DNA of 64,000 nt from NCBI GenBank assembly GCA_963717155.1, contig OY970326.1:496001-560000 (forward strand), in the 5' to 3' direction. Below, piece after piece: positions 33,975 through 42,313 of the stretch; position 1 is the stretch's first letter; every line of letters starts with the position of its first letter. Position numbers and translations under genes: made by a program. The notes under the pieces are model-generated. The model was not told where the DNA came from, searched no databases, and saw only the letters and a list, made by a program, of their open reading frames with translations. Source of the DNA: G963717155 sp963717155 (GTDB lineage Bacteria; Actinomycetota; Thermoleophilia; Gaiellales; JALYLC01).

Positions 33975-34220
33975 TCAGCCCGCTCGATCCGAACCCGACT
34001 GCTGGCCGGACACGTCCCGGGGAACACCAGGGGAACGCGCGCTGCGAATCGCCGTCTCGGCTTCCAGGTTCTGAGCGTCCTCGAGCTCGTCGATCACGTG
34101 CCCGTAGGTAGACATCGTAAGCCCCGCGCCGTGGCCGAGCTGGCGGGCGACGGTCGGCCCAGATCCCATACGCGAGGCTTGGCAGCTGCCGCATCGCGCC
34201 CGAACGCACCGGTGGAGCAA
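33975..34220 (-). pseudogene. Second tyrosine-recombinase tail, opposite strand
   Basis: PTVARQLGHGAGLTMSTYGH and VIDELEDAQNLEAETAIRSA show the HxGxxx...Y end of a phage-type integrase, different from the one at 33689. It reads toward the tRNA relic. The 5-prime portion is absent beyond about 34170. Confidence 0.65.
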
Positions 34221-34252
34221 TCGGGCTTCGCATCTCTGGCATCCAAACGAAT

Positions 34253-34290
34253 GGAGCCACCTCCGGAGCGTTTGCTCCCGAGGTGGCTCC
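34253..34290 (-). terminator. Terminator of the collagen-like gene
   Basis: 11-bp perfect stem GGAGCCACCTC / GAGGTGGCTCC with a second small stem in the loop. It lies about 40 bases after the collagen-like gene on the minus strand and is followed by ATTCGTTTGG. Confidence 0.65.
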
Positions 34291-34331
34291 TGGCCGCGCG
34301 ACAGTGCGCAGCCCGCATCGTGTGCTACAGC

Positions 34332-35435
34332 TCAGGCGACCGGCACTGTGTAGACCTGCACCGTCGTCCCGCTGCCGTTCGTGCAAGCGCCCCAACCGAT
34401 CTGCTTGTTCTGGTTGTTGACGCACATCTGGCCGATCGTGGTGCTGATGGCCGGACCCTGCTGACCCGGAGGGCCCTGGATGCCCTGCTGGCCCGGAGCG
34501 CCGTCCTTACCCGGTGCGCCGTCGTGCCCAGGGTTGCCCTGCTGGCCCTGCGGACCGGTAGCGCCGTCCTTGCCGACCTGGCCCGGAGCGCCGTCCCTAC
34601 CGTTCACGCCGTCCTTGCCAGCCTGGCCGGGAGCCCCGTCCTTGCCGTCGAGGCCGTCGTGGCCCGGGTTGCCCTGCTGACCGGGCGCACCGTCGTTACC
34701 GTTCGTACCGTCGTGGCCGGGGTTACCGTCTCTGCCAGCGAGTCCGGGCGCGCCGTCGTTGCCACGCTCGCCTTGCTGTCCGGGGGCACCGTCCTTGCCG
34801 GTCAGGCCATCCTTGCCAGCCTGCCCAGGCGCTCCGTCCTTGCCGTTCTCGCCGGTCTGTCCGGGAGCGCCATCCTTGCCGGTGTCGCCGGTCTGCCCAG
34901 GCGCACCGTCCTTGCCGTTCACACCCTGCTGTCCGGGGGCTCCGTCCTTGCCGGTCGGTCCAGCGGGGCCGGTAGCACCCTGCGGGCCGACGGGGCCCGT
35001 CGGTCCGGCGGGGCCGGTCGCGCCGTCCACACCGTTCGTGCCGTCGACGCCAGGGATGCCCTGCGGACCAAGCGGCCCCGTGAGTCCCATGAGGCCCTGG
35101 ATGCCCTGCGGCCCTGTGCTGCCCTTCGCGCCGTCCGTGCCGTTCGCACCAGGGATGCCCTGCTGGCCCGCCAGTCCGGGAGCGCCGTCGTTGGCGCGCA
35201 GGCCGCTGCGCACCGCGCAGAGGGTTGCGACGAGCTTGGAGCAGTCGATGGCGTGGTTCTTGATCTGCCGCCGCCCGACCGTGTTGTGCTTCAACCCGCC
35301 GTCCTTGCGCAGAGCGTGCGGGATGCCCTCAAGGCTCTTGCCTACGTGGACCGGCGTCGTCGCTGCGACGGCCGTTCCGACGGTTGCGAGCGCGGCCACG
35401 AGCACCGCGCCCTTCACTATCTTCTTACCGTGCAT
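34332..35435 (-). CDS. Exported collagen-like (Gly-X-Y) protein
   Basis: A 367-residue protein, ATG at 35435 with AAGGAGAG. Residues 1-25 form a signal peptide (KGAVLVAALATVGTAVAAT). Residues 26-80 hold a small domain with two Cys (DCSKLVATLC). From about 84 to 329 there is an almost unbroken Gly-X-Y run with the repeated unit GKDGAPGQ, NDGAPG and NPGHDG. The final 37 residues have two Cys (MCVNNQ, GACTNG). The Lys-Asp and Gln-rich X/Y positions are the bacterial way to stabilise a triple helix without hydroxyproline. Likely a surface or spore/filament fibre that trimerises through its end domains. Confidence 0.9.
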   Translation of the reverse strand: MHGKKIVKGAVLVAALATVGTAVAATTPVHVGKSLEGIPHALRKDGGLKHNTVGRRQIKNHAIDCSKLVATLCAVRSGLRANDGAPGLAGQQGIPGANGTDGAKGSTGPQGIQGLMGLTGPLGPQGIPGVDGTNGVDGATGPAGPTGPVGPQGATGPAGPTGKDGAPGQQGVNGKDGAPGQTGDTGKDGAPGQTGENGKDGAPGQAGKDGLTGKDGAPGQQGERGNDGAPGLAGRDGNPGHDGTNGNDGAPGQQGNPGHDGLDGKDGAPGQAGKDGVNGRDGAPGQVGKDGATGPQGQQGNPGHDGAPGKDGAPGQQGIQGPPGQQGPAISTTIGQMCVNNQNKQIGWGACTNGSGTTVQVYTVPVA

Positions 35436-35838
35436 GAATCTCTCTCCTTGGTGGTTGGAGCAGGACTGCTCCAGGCATGAGTTAGGTTTGCTTGGCGGTC
35501 GAAGAGAGGATGTCGTTCCTTCACCTCGCCCACCAGTCTCCAAGTGGGTGAACACGGCACCTGGTTGCGACTAGCGCGAGCCGAGCAACCGGCCCTGGGC
35601 GGCCGTTGCGAGGGAGTGTGCGCTGGACACTTCGCTGTCCCTCGTCGAAGTAGGTCTCCGGGAGCGTCATCTAGACGTTCACGAGCCCGCCGAGTCCGAC
35701 GAGCTCGACGGTCCGGCTCGCGTTTGCGCCGCGGCGGAATGTCAATCTCCAGGTCGTCGGCGTTCGTGCGCAACTCATGCGCCAAGGTGACGAGCACGCG
35801 GACGCGCGGTGTCGGCTTCGCCGTGGTAGTGTCGAGGG
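35436..35838. other. Intergenic stretch with a possible short relic
   Basis: Between the divergent collagen-like and surface-protein genes. On the minus strand near 35671-35797 two frames together read LVTLAHELRTNADDLEIDIP and RTVELVGLGGLVNV. This could be a small frameshifted gene. Evidence is weak; nothing else is seen. Confidence 0.3.
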
Positions 35839-38226
35839 ATGTTTGTGAACGGGCGTCGTGGTTGGCGTCTGCGGCTCGGACTCTCGGTGAGTGTGCTCGT
35901 CCTCGCTGGGCTCGGCAGCCTGTCTGTTGTCGATATCCAGCCTGCTTCCTCGCGGTCGCTCGAGCCTCCGACGAAGGTGCGGATCTGCCATGCGACGGCG
36001 TCGCACTCGAATCCGTATGTGTCGAACGAGCCTGCGATCGGGAACAACGGCGACCTCCAGGGTGGTCACCTGAATCACACCGGGCCGATTTTCCCGGCGG
36101 CAGATTGGGGCGACATCGTCCCGCCCTACAACTACGTGGACGGGAGCGGCGTCACGCAGACGTTTCCCGGCTACAACTGGTCGCCGGAGGGTCAGGCGAT
36201 CTACCAGCTCGGCTGCTCGTTGCCCCGCGAGCCGTTGGCGCCGATCCTGGAATGCGTTGCGCCCGAGACGAATGGGCGCTTCCTGGCGCATTTCGGCTAC
36301 CAGAACCCCAATTCCGACCCCGTGGTTCCGCCGCCGGCCGAGAACACGTTCGTGCCCGACCCGCCGAATCGCGGCCAACCGACAACCTTCCAGCCGGGCC
36401 GCGCACAGGACGCCTTCCAGGTGGAGTTCGACGGGTCGGCATTGACATGGAAGCTGACCGGCAACCAGGTGACGGCCTCCGCCGACTCGAAGTCGTGTGC
36501 AGGTGAGGGTAAGGGTGCCTCGGTCACGATCGTCAAGGTGCTCAATCCGACCGACGATCCCGGGCGCTTCAACCTCGAGATCGACGGCAAGGCCGCGGGC
36601 GGCGCCTCGGCCGTCGGCGGCGGGGGCACGACCGGCACGATCGCCGTGAGCCCGCAGGACCACACCGTGGGCGAGTCGGCCGCCGACGAGACCAACCTCG
36701 CCGACTACACCGTGCAGATCGTGTGCGCGAGCGGCGGCACGGTCGTCGCAGTGGCGGCAAGCTCCTCGGTTTCTGTGCCGGTCCAGCGGGGCGAGGATAT
36801 CGTGTGCACGATCACGAATACGCGCAGGTCCGATGTGACGCCGCCCGCGCTGAACCCGCTCGTTCCGGTGCTCGAATGTGTCGTCTTCCGCGGCATCACT
36901 CCTGAGCAGGCCGTGTGGGGGTATCGCAACAACAACAACTTCGCGGTTCCGGCTCCGATCGGCACGGCGAATGGATTCGCGCCCGAGCCGGCCGACCGCG
37001 GCCAGCCCACGCAGTTCGAGCCCGGATCCTGGCCCGCTGTCTTCCAGACCGCGTTCGGCACCGCCGGCACGCTCACGTGGACGCTTGCAGGCCAGAGCGC
37101 GACCGCGTCGAGCGCGTCGACGCACTGCACCGCGATCATCGAGCTACGCAAGGTCGTTGCGCCCGCGGGCGACCCTGGCGTCTTCAACCTGCTCCTGAAC
37201 GGGCAAGTGCTGGCCAGCGGCGGCAACGGGACGACCGCCGGTCCGTACACAGTCGGCCCCGGGGAAGGGACGGTCTCAGAGACAGCAGGCCCCGGCACGA
37301 ATCTCTCCGACTACGAGTCGACGGTCACCTGCACCCGTAACGGCACGGTCGAGGTGACGGTCGCGGGGACAAAGGTCGACGGCGCTCTCGCGAACGGCGA
37401 CTTCGTCGTCTGCACCTTCACCAATGTCCGGATCACGACGCCGCCGACGCCGATTCCCCCGGAACCGCCGGAGCCGCCGACCCCGCCGACTCAGCCCGAT
37501 CCTCCACCATTGCCGCCAACACCACTTCCGTCGGCCCCGCTGGTCGACCTGACGATCGAGAAGAGCGCAAAGCCGACAACGGTCCCGCTGGGCCAGAAGA
37601 TCACGTGGACGGTGAGGGTGACGAATGCCTCGAAAGTCGCGGCTGCCGATGTGAACGTCATCAAGGTCACCGAGCGCGCGTTTCGCACGAAGCCGATCTC
37701 GGTGACACCCTCGCAGGGAACCTGCTCGCTGACCAGCTGCAACCTGGGCAGGATCGGACCGGGTGCCTCGGCGACGATCACCGCCGTCACTCTCGCCACG
37801 CAGATCGGGGAGATCCTCAACGTCGTCCGGGTCGGCTCCGAGGAGCCGGAGTCCGACTACCTCAACAACACCGCCTCCAACATCGTTCGCGTCGTCGGCC
37901 GCTCCAAGCCGCCGCCGCAGGCCGTCTGCCGCACGCTAGGGGCCGCACCCAAGCTGCTCCGGGCCGGCACGACATCGGTCGTGCTCACAACAGCACGAGA
38001 ACGGTTCGGCGCACCGGTGCCAGGGGTGACGGTGCACGTGCGCGGGCCCGGGGTGAGCGGGCAGGCCAAGACGAACTCGCGGGGGATCGCTCGCTTCACC
38101 GTCACGCCGACGGCTTCGGGGTTCGTCACCTTCCGCGGTACGCAGCGGACGCATGCCGCCGCCGGGCCGGTCTGCGCGACCTACCTTGCTGGGCTGGCGG
38201 CCAAGCCGGAGTCGGTCACCGGGTAA
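35839..38226 (+). CDS. Large secreted multidomain surface protein
   Basis: A 795-residue protein. Signal/anchor at residues 10-32 (LRLGLSVSVLVLAGLGSLSV). An N-terminal domain (VRICHATASHSNPYVSNEPA) follows. Then come two copies of an about 90-residue Ig-like unit (ILECVAPETNGRFLAHFGYQ and VLECVVFRGITPEQAVWGYR), each followed by a SpaA/prealbumin-like unit (VTIVKVLNPTDDPGRFNLEI and IELRKVVAPAGDPGVFNLLL). A Pro-rich linker near 535-560, a DUF11-type domain (LTIEKSAKPTTVPLGQKITW) and a last Ig-like domain (VPGVTVHVRGPGVSGQAKTN) complete it. No LPXTG signal. Probable adhesin or envelope structural protein. Confidence 0.85.
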   Translation: MFVNGRRGWRLRLGLSVSVLVLAGLGSLSVVDIQPASSRSLEPPTKVRICHATASHSNPYVSNEPAIGNNGDLQGGHLNHTGPIFPAADWGDIVPPYNYVDGSGVTQTFPGYNWSPEGQAIYQLGCSLPREPLAPILECVAPETNGRFLAHFGYQNPNSDPVVPPPAENTFVPDPPNRGQPTTFQPGRAQDAFQVEFDGSALTWKLTGNQVTASADSKSCAGEGKGASVTIVKVLNPTDDPGRFNLEIDGKAAGGASAVGGGGTTGTIAVSPQDHTVGESAADETNLADYTVQIVCASGGTVVAVAASSSVSVPVQRGEDIVCTITNTRRSDVTPPALNPLVPVLECVVFRGITPEQAVWGYRNNNNFAVPAPIGTANGFAPEPADRGQPTQFEPGSWPAVFQTAFGTAGTLTWTLAGQSATASSASTHCTAIIELRKVVAPAGDPGVFNLLLNGQVLASGGNGTTAGPYTVGPGEGTVSETAGPGTNLSDYESTVTCTRNGTVEVTVAGTKVDGALANGDFVVCTFTNVRITTPPTPIPPEPPEPPTPPTQPDPPPLPPTPLPSAPLVDLTIEKSAKPTTVPLGQKITWTVRVTNASKVAAADVNVIKVTERAFRTKPISVTPSQGTCSLTSCNLGRIGPGASATITAVTLATQIGEILNVVRVGSEEPESDYLNNTASNIVRVVGRSKPPPQAVCRTLGAAPKLLRAGTTSVVLTTARERFGAPVPGVTVHVRGPGVSGQAKTNSRGIARFTVTPTASGFVTFRGTQRTHAAAGPVCATYLAGLAAKPESVTG

Positions 38227-38230
38227 GCCG

Positions 38231-38953
38231 CTAGGGATCGAGATCGATCGGCGTCCCGAGCGGGGCAAGCCTCGCGAGCGCTCGGTCGACGTCGTTCGAG
38301 ACTCTCACGCAGCCGTGCGAGACCGCCTGACCGAGCAGATCGGGCCGATCCGTGCCGTGAATCCCCGCGAGTCCGCCGCCCGGCCACTCGCTCAGCTTGG
38401 AGTAGGCGCTCGTCTCGAGCACGAACGGGCCGTAGAACGGATCGGCCGATGCAAAGCGACCCTGAACGTAGAAGTCACGTCCGATCGGCGTCTCGGCTCC
38501 CGGCTTGCCGACCGCCACAACAGCGCGCAGAAGGAGCTTCCCGTCCTCGACCCGTCGCACCTCGATCGTGCGAGCGGCGACGTGGACGATGATCCTGTTT
38601 TGCACGCGGTGAAGATCGACAAGGTCGCCCCGAATCCACCCGCGCTGGCCGTTCGGACGCCCAGGCAGGCTGAGCTCGTACCACCAGCCCCCGTCGGCTC
38701 CTTGACGAGCCGCGACGGCGAGGATGATCTGGAACTGCGAATCGGCACGGAACTGGTGCATCACGCGCACACTCGCGGAATGCGCACTCGGTGCGGCACG
38801 AATCACCACCCTCGACGCAAGCAGCTCACCCGCCGCAGGCAACCGCTCAGCCGACCCGCTTCCCGCATGCGATGCCGAGGCGGCGACAAGCGCGGTGACC
38901 ACGCAGAGGCCGACCGCCCCGATGCCGCGTCGAACGTGTTGCACCATCGTCAA
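38231..38953 (-). CDS. L,D-transpeptidase (YkuD)
   Basis: A 240-residue exported enzyme. Signal peptide in residues 9-30. An SH3-like region comes next (SVRVMHQFRADSQFQIILAV) and then the YkuD catalytic domain from about residue 125. The catalytic motif is AVSHGCVRVSN with a supporting IHGTDRPDLLG. It cross-links peptidoglycan stem peptides in a beta-lactam-tolerant way, a use consistent with the family. Convergent with the surface-protein gene, with only four bases between their stops. Confidence 0.9.
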   Translation of the reverse strand: MTMVQHVRRGIGAVGLCVVTALVAASASHAGSGSAERLPAAGELLASRVVIRAAPSAHSASVRVMHQFRADSQFQIILAVAARQGADGGWWYELSLPGRPNGQRGWIRGDLVDLHRVQNRIIVHVAARTIEVRRVEDGKLLLRAVVAVGKPGAETPIGRDFYVQGRFASADPFYGPFVLETSAYSKLSEWPGGGLAGIHGTDRPDLLGQAVSHGCVRVSNDVDRALARLAPLGTPIDLDP

Positions 38954-39184
38954 TCTGACCCCAGGCTATCGGTAACCGTCCGGGAATAGGCCGCGCCAGG
39001 GCATCGCGCGAGTCGGATGGGCTCCGCCCCACTACACCTTTGCCGCGGAAGGGGCGAAACACCGGACGTCGTCCTCGTTCGAGTCGGCCGCGTTCTCCGC
39101 ACTCGCAGCAGCTCCAAACTCGAGGCCACCGTCTTCGACCGCAAATGCGCGTAGGATCGCGCTCCCTACGGAGAGAGGTTGAGC

Positions 39185-39466
39185 ATGGCTATCGGCATCC
39201 GCATCAAGCTCCCGGGAATCACCCAGGAACAGTTCGACGAGGGTCACGATCACATCAACCCCGATCGCACACCACCGAACGGGCTGCTATTTCACGCATC
39301 TGGCCCGATCGACGGAGGCTGGGGCATCATCGACTTCTGGGAGACGCGCGAGGACTTCGACGCCTTCTCGGCGCGGATCGCCGAGGGAATGGCGGCAGCA
39401 GGAGTCCAACCGCAAGGCCCACCCGACATCAAGCAGTTTCCCGTCCACGAGATGATCCAGCCGTAG
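39185..39466 (+). CDS. Small ABM/EthD-type ferredoxin-like protein
   Basis: A 93-residue protein with GAGAGG upstream. IRIKLPGITQEQFDEGHDHI, LLFHASGPIDGGWGIIDFWE and REDFDAFSARIAEGMAAAG follow the pattern of antibiotic-monooxygenase/EthD-like dimeric alpha-beta barrels, with W in the barrel. Substrate unknown. Confidence 0.65.
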   Translation: MAIGIRIKLPGITQEQFDEGHDHINPDRTPPNGLLFHASGPIDGGWGIIDFWETREDFDAFSARIAEGMAAAGVQPQGPPDIKQFPVHEMIQP

Positions 39467-39584
39467 CGGGGCTGCCCGCGCCGGCCCCCGTCGAGGTCGC
39501 GCGTACGCCACCCTTCGGAAACTGTCGGAAGGTTTGTTCCAGGCCGCGCGACGACGGCGTATCTTGTTGGCTGTGTTGGGGCCG

Positions 39585-39845
39585 ATGACGGGTGAGGCGC
39601 AGCCGCTCGCGGTGCTCTTCCACGAGGAAGATCCGTCGATCGCGAGCGGGTTGCGCTTCGGCCGTGTCGAGGTTCTGCTACGAGGCCGCGGCTGGGTTGC
39701 GCGCGGTCTGCTTCCCTGGATTGGTGCGAGGGCGATAGCGCGAAAGCATGGCGTACCGCTGCTCGACGAACAGCGCCAGATCGAGACGCCGCGCGCCGGC
39801 CGACTCCTGTGGGCGCAGGAGTCGGCCGTACCCCGGACGCGGTAG
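39585..39845 (+). CDS. Small protein family, copy 2 (86 aa)
   Basis: GEAQPLAVLFHEEDPSIASG, LRFGRVEVLLRGRGWVARGL and LPWIGARAIARKHGVPLLDE closely match copy 1 at 33113-33352. The C-terminal 20 residues differ because a hairpin (39798-39827) has been placed within the end of the frame. Family not recognised. Confidence 0.6.
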   Translation: MTGEAQPLAVLFHEEDPSIASGLRFGRVEVLLRGRGWVARGLLPWIGARAIARKHGVPLLDEQRQIETPRAGRLLWAQESAVPRTR

Positions 39846-39888
39846 ATCGTCCGACGACAGGGCCGACTCTCGCGCAAAGGAGTCGGCC
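39798..39888 (+). repeat. Two related hairpins in tandem
   Basis: First stem GGCCGACTCCTG / CAGGAGTCGGCC (39798-39827, 12 bp perfect). Second stem GGCCGACTC / GAGTCGGCC (39861-39888). The arms are nearly the same sequence, so alternative pairing between hairpins is possible. They may be a terminator pair or a mobile palindromic element; the paralogous unit at 33 kb lacks both. Confidence 0.6.
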
Positions 39889-40213
39889 GCAATCTCGCAA
39901 CGGGACGGCCTATCGTCCGCACGCACCTTTGCGAATCGAGGAGTTGCGATGGGTGTCGATTCGGAGATCGGTTCGTGAAGAACTGGGACGCGGCTCGCGC
40001 CGGGGAGCGGCCCGAGGTGCGCTGCGCCGCTCCACCATGACTCCCTCCATACCGGTTGAACGACACGCCGATCACGCATCGTTGGCGAGGAGGCATTCAA
40101 GAAACGCGCGCGAAACGGCACATCACGAGGTAGTTGCTGTCGTCGACGCCAGGTGATATCGGTCCACTGGTTGGGCTGATTCTGAATCTCGCGGAGAGAA
40201 GGAGCTCGCATCG
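39889..40213. other. Intergenic region with a segment shared with 33.4 kb
   Basis: The stretch 39934-39980 (TCGAGGAGTTGCGATGGGTG) resembles the region after copy 1 near 33375-33420. It contains an ATG with GAGGAG that opens only a nine-codon frame. No other gene is supported before the GT2 gene. Confidence 0.4.
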
Positions 40214-41719
40214 ATGGAGCAGGATGTCCCGCTTCGGGTGAGCGTTGCGCGATTGAGTCGGCTGACGGTCGCGTTGATCGGGCTGACGCTGTTCCTGTTC
40301 CTGCTGGCGGTATGGGTCGGGTTGGGGGCGGAACCGAGGGATCTGGTCGGTCAGCTTCCTCTTGGCGCCGACGCCACCGTTCCGTCGGTGTCGCTGATCG
40401 GTGCGGTCGGTGCCATTGCGGCGGCGGCCCTTGTCGGGCTTGCTGCGCTGCATGCGGCGGCGGCCATGCGGGTTCTGGCGCGGGACAGGCGGATTCCGCA
40501 TCGGCTTTCGCCGGAGATGCGTCGGGTGCGGGCGCTGTTGCTGACGCCGTTGGGTCCGTCCACGGTTCGCATGGCCGAGGAGCCGGAACTCCCAGCGACC
40601 CGGCTGCCCGAGGTTGCAAGTCAGGCCCTGCGGCTGACGGTGCTGGTGCCGGCGCACGACGAGGCGCTCACGATCGCCGCGACGTTGGAGTCGCTGTGGG
40701 GGCAAGCGCGGCCGCCGGACAGGGTGGTGGTCGTGGCCGACAACTGCACCGACAACACCGCCGAAATTGCCCGCAATCACGGCGCCGACGTCTTTACGAC
40801 CGTCGGCAACACCGAGAAGAAAGCCGGCGCACTGAATCAGGCGTTGTCGGAGATGTTCGCCGAGATCAACACTCGCGACGTCGTGATGGTGATGGACGCC
40901 GACTCGGTGATCGTGCCGGGGTTTCTCGAGACGGCGATGGGGCGACTCGAGGAGGATCGGGATCTGATCGCGGTGGGCGGCGTGTTCTCCGGCGAGGACG
41001 GCTCGGGCCTCGTGGGCCAGTTGCAGCGCAACGAGTACACCCGCTACCAACGTCATATCTCTCGGCGGAAGGGCAAGGTCTTCGTTCTGACCGGCACGGC
41101 GTCGTTGTTCCGCACCTACGCGCTGAAGGCCGTTGCCGACTGTCGCGGGGAGTTGCTGCCCGGCGATCCCGGCCAGGTCTACGACACGTTGGCGCTCACG
41201 GAGGACAACGAGATGACCCTATCGCTGAAGTCATTGGGTGCGAAGATGATCTCGCCCATGCAGTGCCGGGTCGTCACCGAAGTGATGCCGACCTGGCGAG
41301 CGCTTTGGCGGCAGCGGATGCGCTGGCAACGTGGCGCGCTCGAGAACATCGGAGCGTACGGGCTCACCCGTGCGACGCTGCGCTACTGGCTACAGCAGAT
41401 CGCGATCGGCTACGGCACGATCGCACTCAACGCCTACCTGCTTCTGTTGCTGATCACCCTGCTCGCGGCCGATAGCTTCCAGTTCGTTTGGGTGTGGGCG
41501 CTCCTCGGCCTCATCTTCATCGTCGAGCGCGTGGTCACCGTCTGGGCGGTCGGCTGGCGTGGCAGAGCGATCGCGCTCCCGCTGGTGATCGAGATCGCAT
41601 ACGACTTGGTGCAGCAAGCGACCTATGTCAAGTCGCTCCTCGACATCGCTACCGGCCGCGCAGCAGGGTGGAACTACGTCCCCCGCGAAACCCTCCCCGC
41701 GAAGGCCGTTCACGAATGA
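40214..41719 (+). CDS. Membrane glycosyltransferase family 2 (processive synthase type)
   Basis: A 501-residue protein with AAGGAG upstream. Two N-terminal helices (LIGLTLFLFLLAVWVGLG; SLIGAVGAIAAAALVGLAAL). A GT-A domain runs from about residue 140: LTVLVPAHDEALTIAATLES, DNCTDNTAEIA, the metal site VVMVMDADSVIVPG, the base TEDNEMTLSLKSLGAK, and the QRMRWQRG (QxxRW) motif typical of BcsA/PgaC/HAS. Three or so C-terminal helices form the transmembrane channel part. It likely polymerises and extrudes an exopolysaccharide. The following 47-residue gene overlaps by four bases. Confidence 0.9.
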   Translation: MEQDVPLRVSVARLSRLTVALIGLTLFLFLLAVWVGLGAEPRDLVGQLPLGADATVPSVSLIGAVGAIAAAALVGLAALHAAAAMRVLARDRRIPHRLSPEMRRVRALLLTPLGPSTVRMAEEPELPATRLPEVASQALRLTVLVPAHDEALTIAATLESLWGQARPPDRVVVVADNCTDNTAEIARNHGADVFTTVGNTEKKAGALNQALSEMFAEINTRDVVMVMDADSVIVPGFLETAMGRLEEDRDLIAVGGVFSGEDGSGLVGQLQRNEYTRYQRHISRRKGKVFVLTGTASLFRTYALKAVADCRGELLPGDPGQVYDTLALTEDNEMTLSLKSLGAKMISPMQCRVVTEVMPTWRALWRQRMRWQRGALENIGAYGLTRATLRYWLQQIAIGYGTIALNAYLLLLLITLLAADSFQFVWVWALLGLIFIVERVVTVWAVGWRGRAIALPLVIEIAYDLVQQATYVKSLLDIATGRAAGWNYVPRETLPAKAVHE

Positions 41720-41859
41720 CGATCGTGGCCGGAATCCTGCTGTCCTCTGAGGTCCTCCACACACGGTGGTTCCAGGCCCTCGCCGCCTTCGTCGCGATCA
41801 ACACCCTCATCTACGCCGCCCTCGCCCTGGCGAACCTCATACCACGGCGACGCGCGTGA
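41716..41859 (+). CDS. Tiny membrane protein coupled to the GT2 synthase
   Basis: A 47-residue product starting inside the stop of the glycosyltransferase (ATGA). TIVAGILLSSEVLHTRWFQA is followed by AFVAINTLIYAALALANLIP: one or two hydrophobic helices and a basic tail RRRA. The position suggests a PgaD-like small accessory subunit of the synthase. No homology recognised. Confidence 0.65.
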   Translation: MTIVAGILLSSEVLHTRWFQALAAFVAINTLIYAALALANLIPRRRA

Positions 41860-42313
41860 GCGGATGAGCCGATGTCTCGTTCGTGTACGCCTCCCGGTAC
41901 GCCGCTCCCGGGCCACTCAGTCGAAACGCACGGCATCTCGACCGGCCCATCCGCCACTACGACCGCTCAGGCCGACGTCAACGCCCGATAGGCATCTGGA
42001 TCCGCGCGAGCGACCAGGCGCGCCCCGTCCAGCTCGGGTCAGCACCGTGGGCCTGCGCGACGCACCAGAACCGCCCCGGCCGTTGGAAGTGGCAGGCACG
42101 TATGGGAGGGAGGCACAACGACGCCTCCCTCCTCCGCGTTCTGTGGGGCTGCAGCCGAGCTCGCGGTAGGGCGCGGGGACGCGAGACCTCCCGACCTCTC
42201 GCCGCATCTTGATCAGCCGCTCGACACTCGTGGTTAGAGGTACTAGGGTGTAGTGGCCCTGGCCACTAGGGTGTTGGTGGTGTTACCCGTTGCTTCTCGA
42301 CGCTGGGAGCCTC
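41860..42313. other. Gap with one hairpin
   Basis: No gene is convincing. One plus-strand frame (RPVQLGSAPWACATHQNRPG) has some protein character but no start or family. The hairpin at 42105-42132 is the only structured element. Confidence 0.35.
42105..42132 (+). terminator. Hairpin downstream of the GT2 operon
   Basis: Perfect 10-bp stem GGAGGGAGGC / GCCTCCCTCC with an 8-base loop. Located 245 bases after the small membrane gene; a distal terminator is possible. Confidence 0.4.

Noticed and set aside
34480..35160. DNA tandem repeats in the collagen-like gene as a separate repeat element
   Set aside because: The periodicity is explained by the Gly-X-Y coding repeat.
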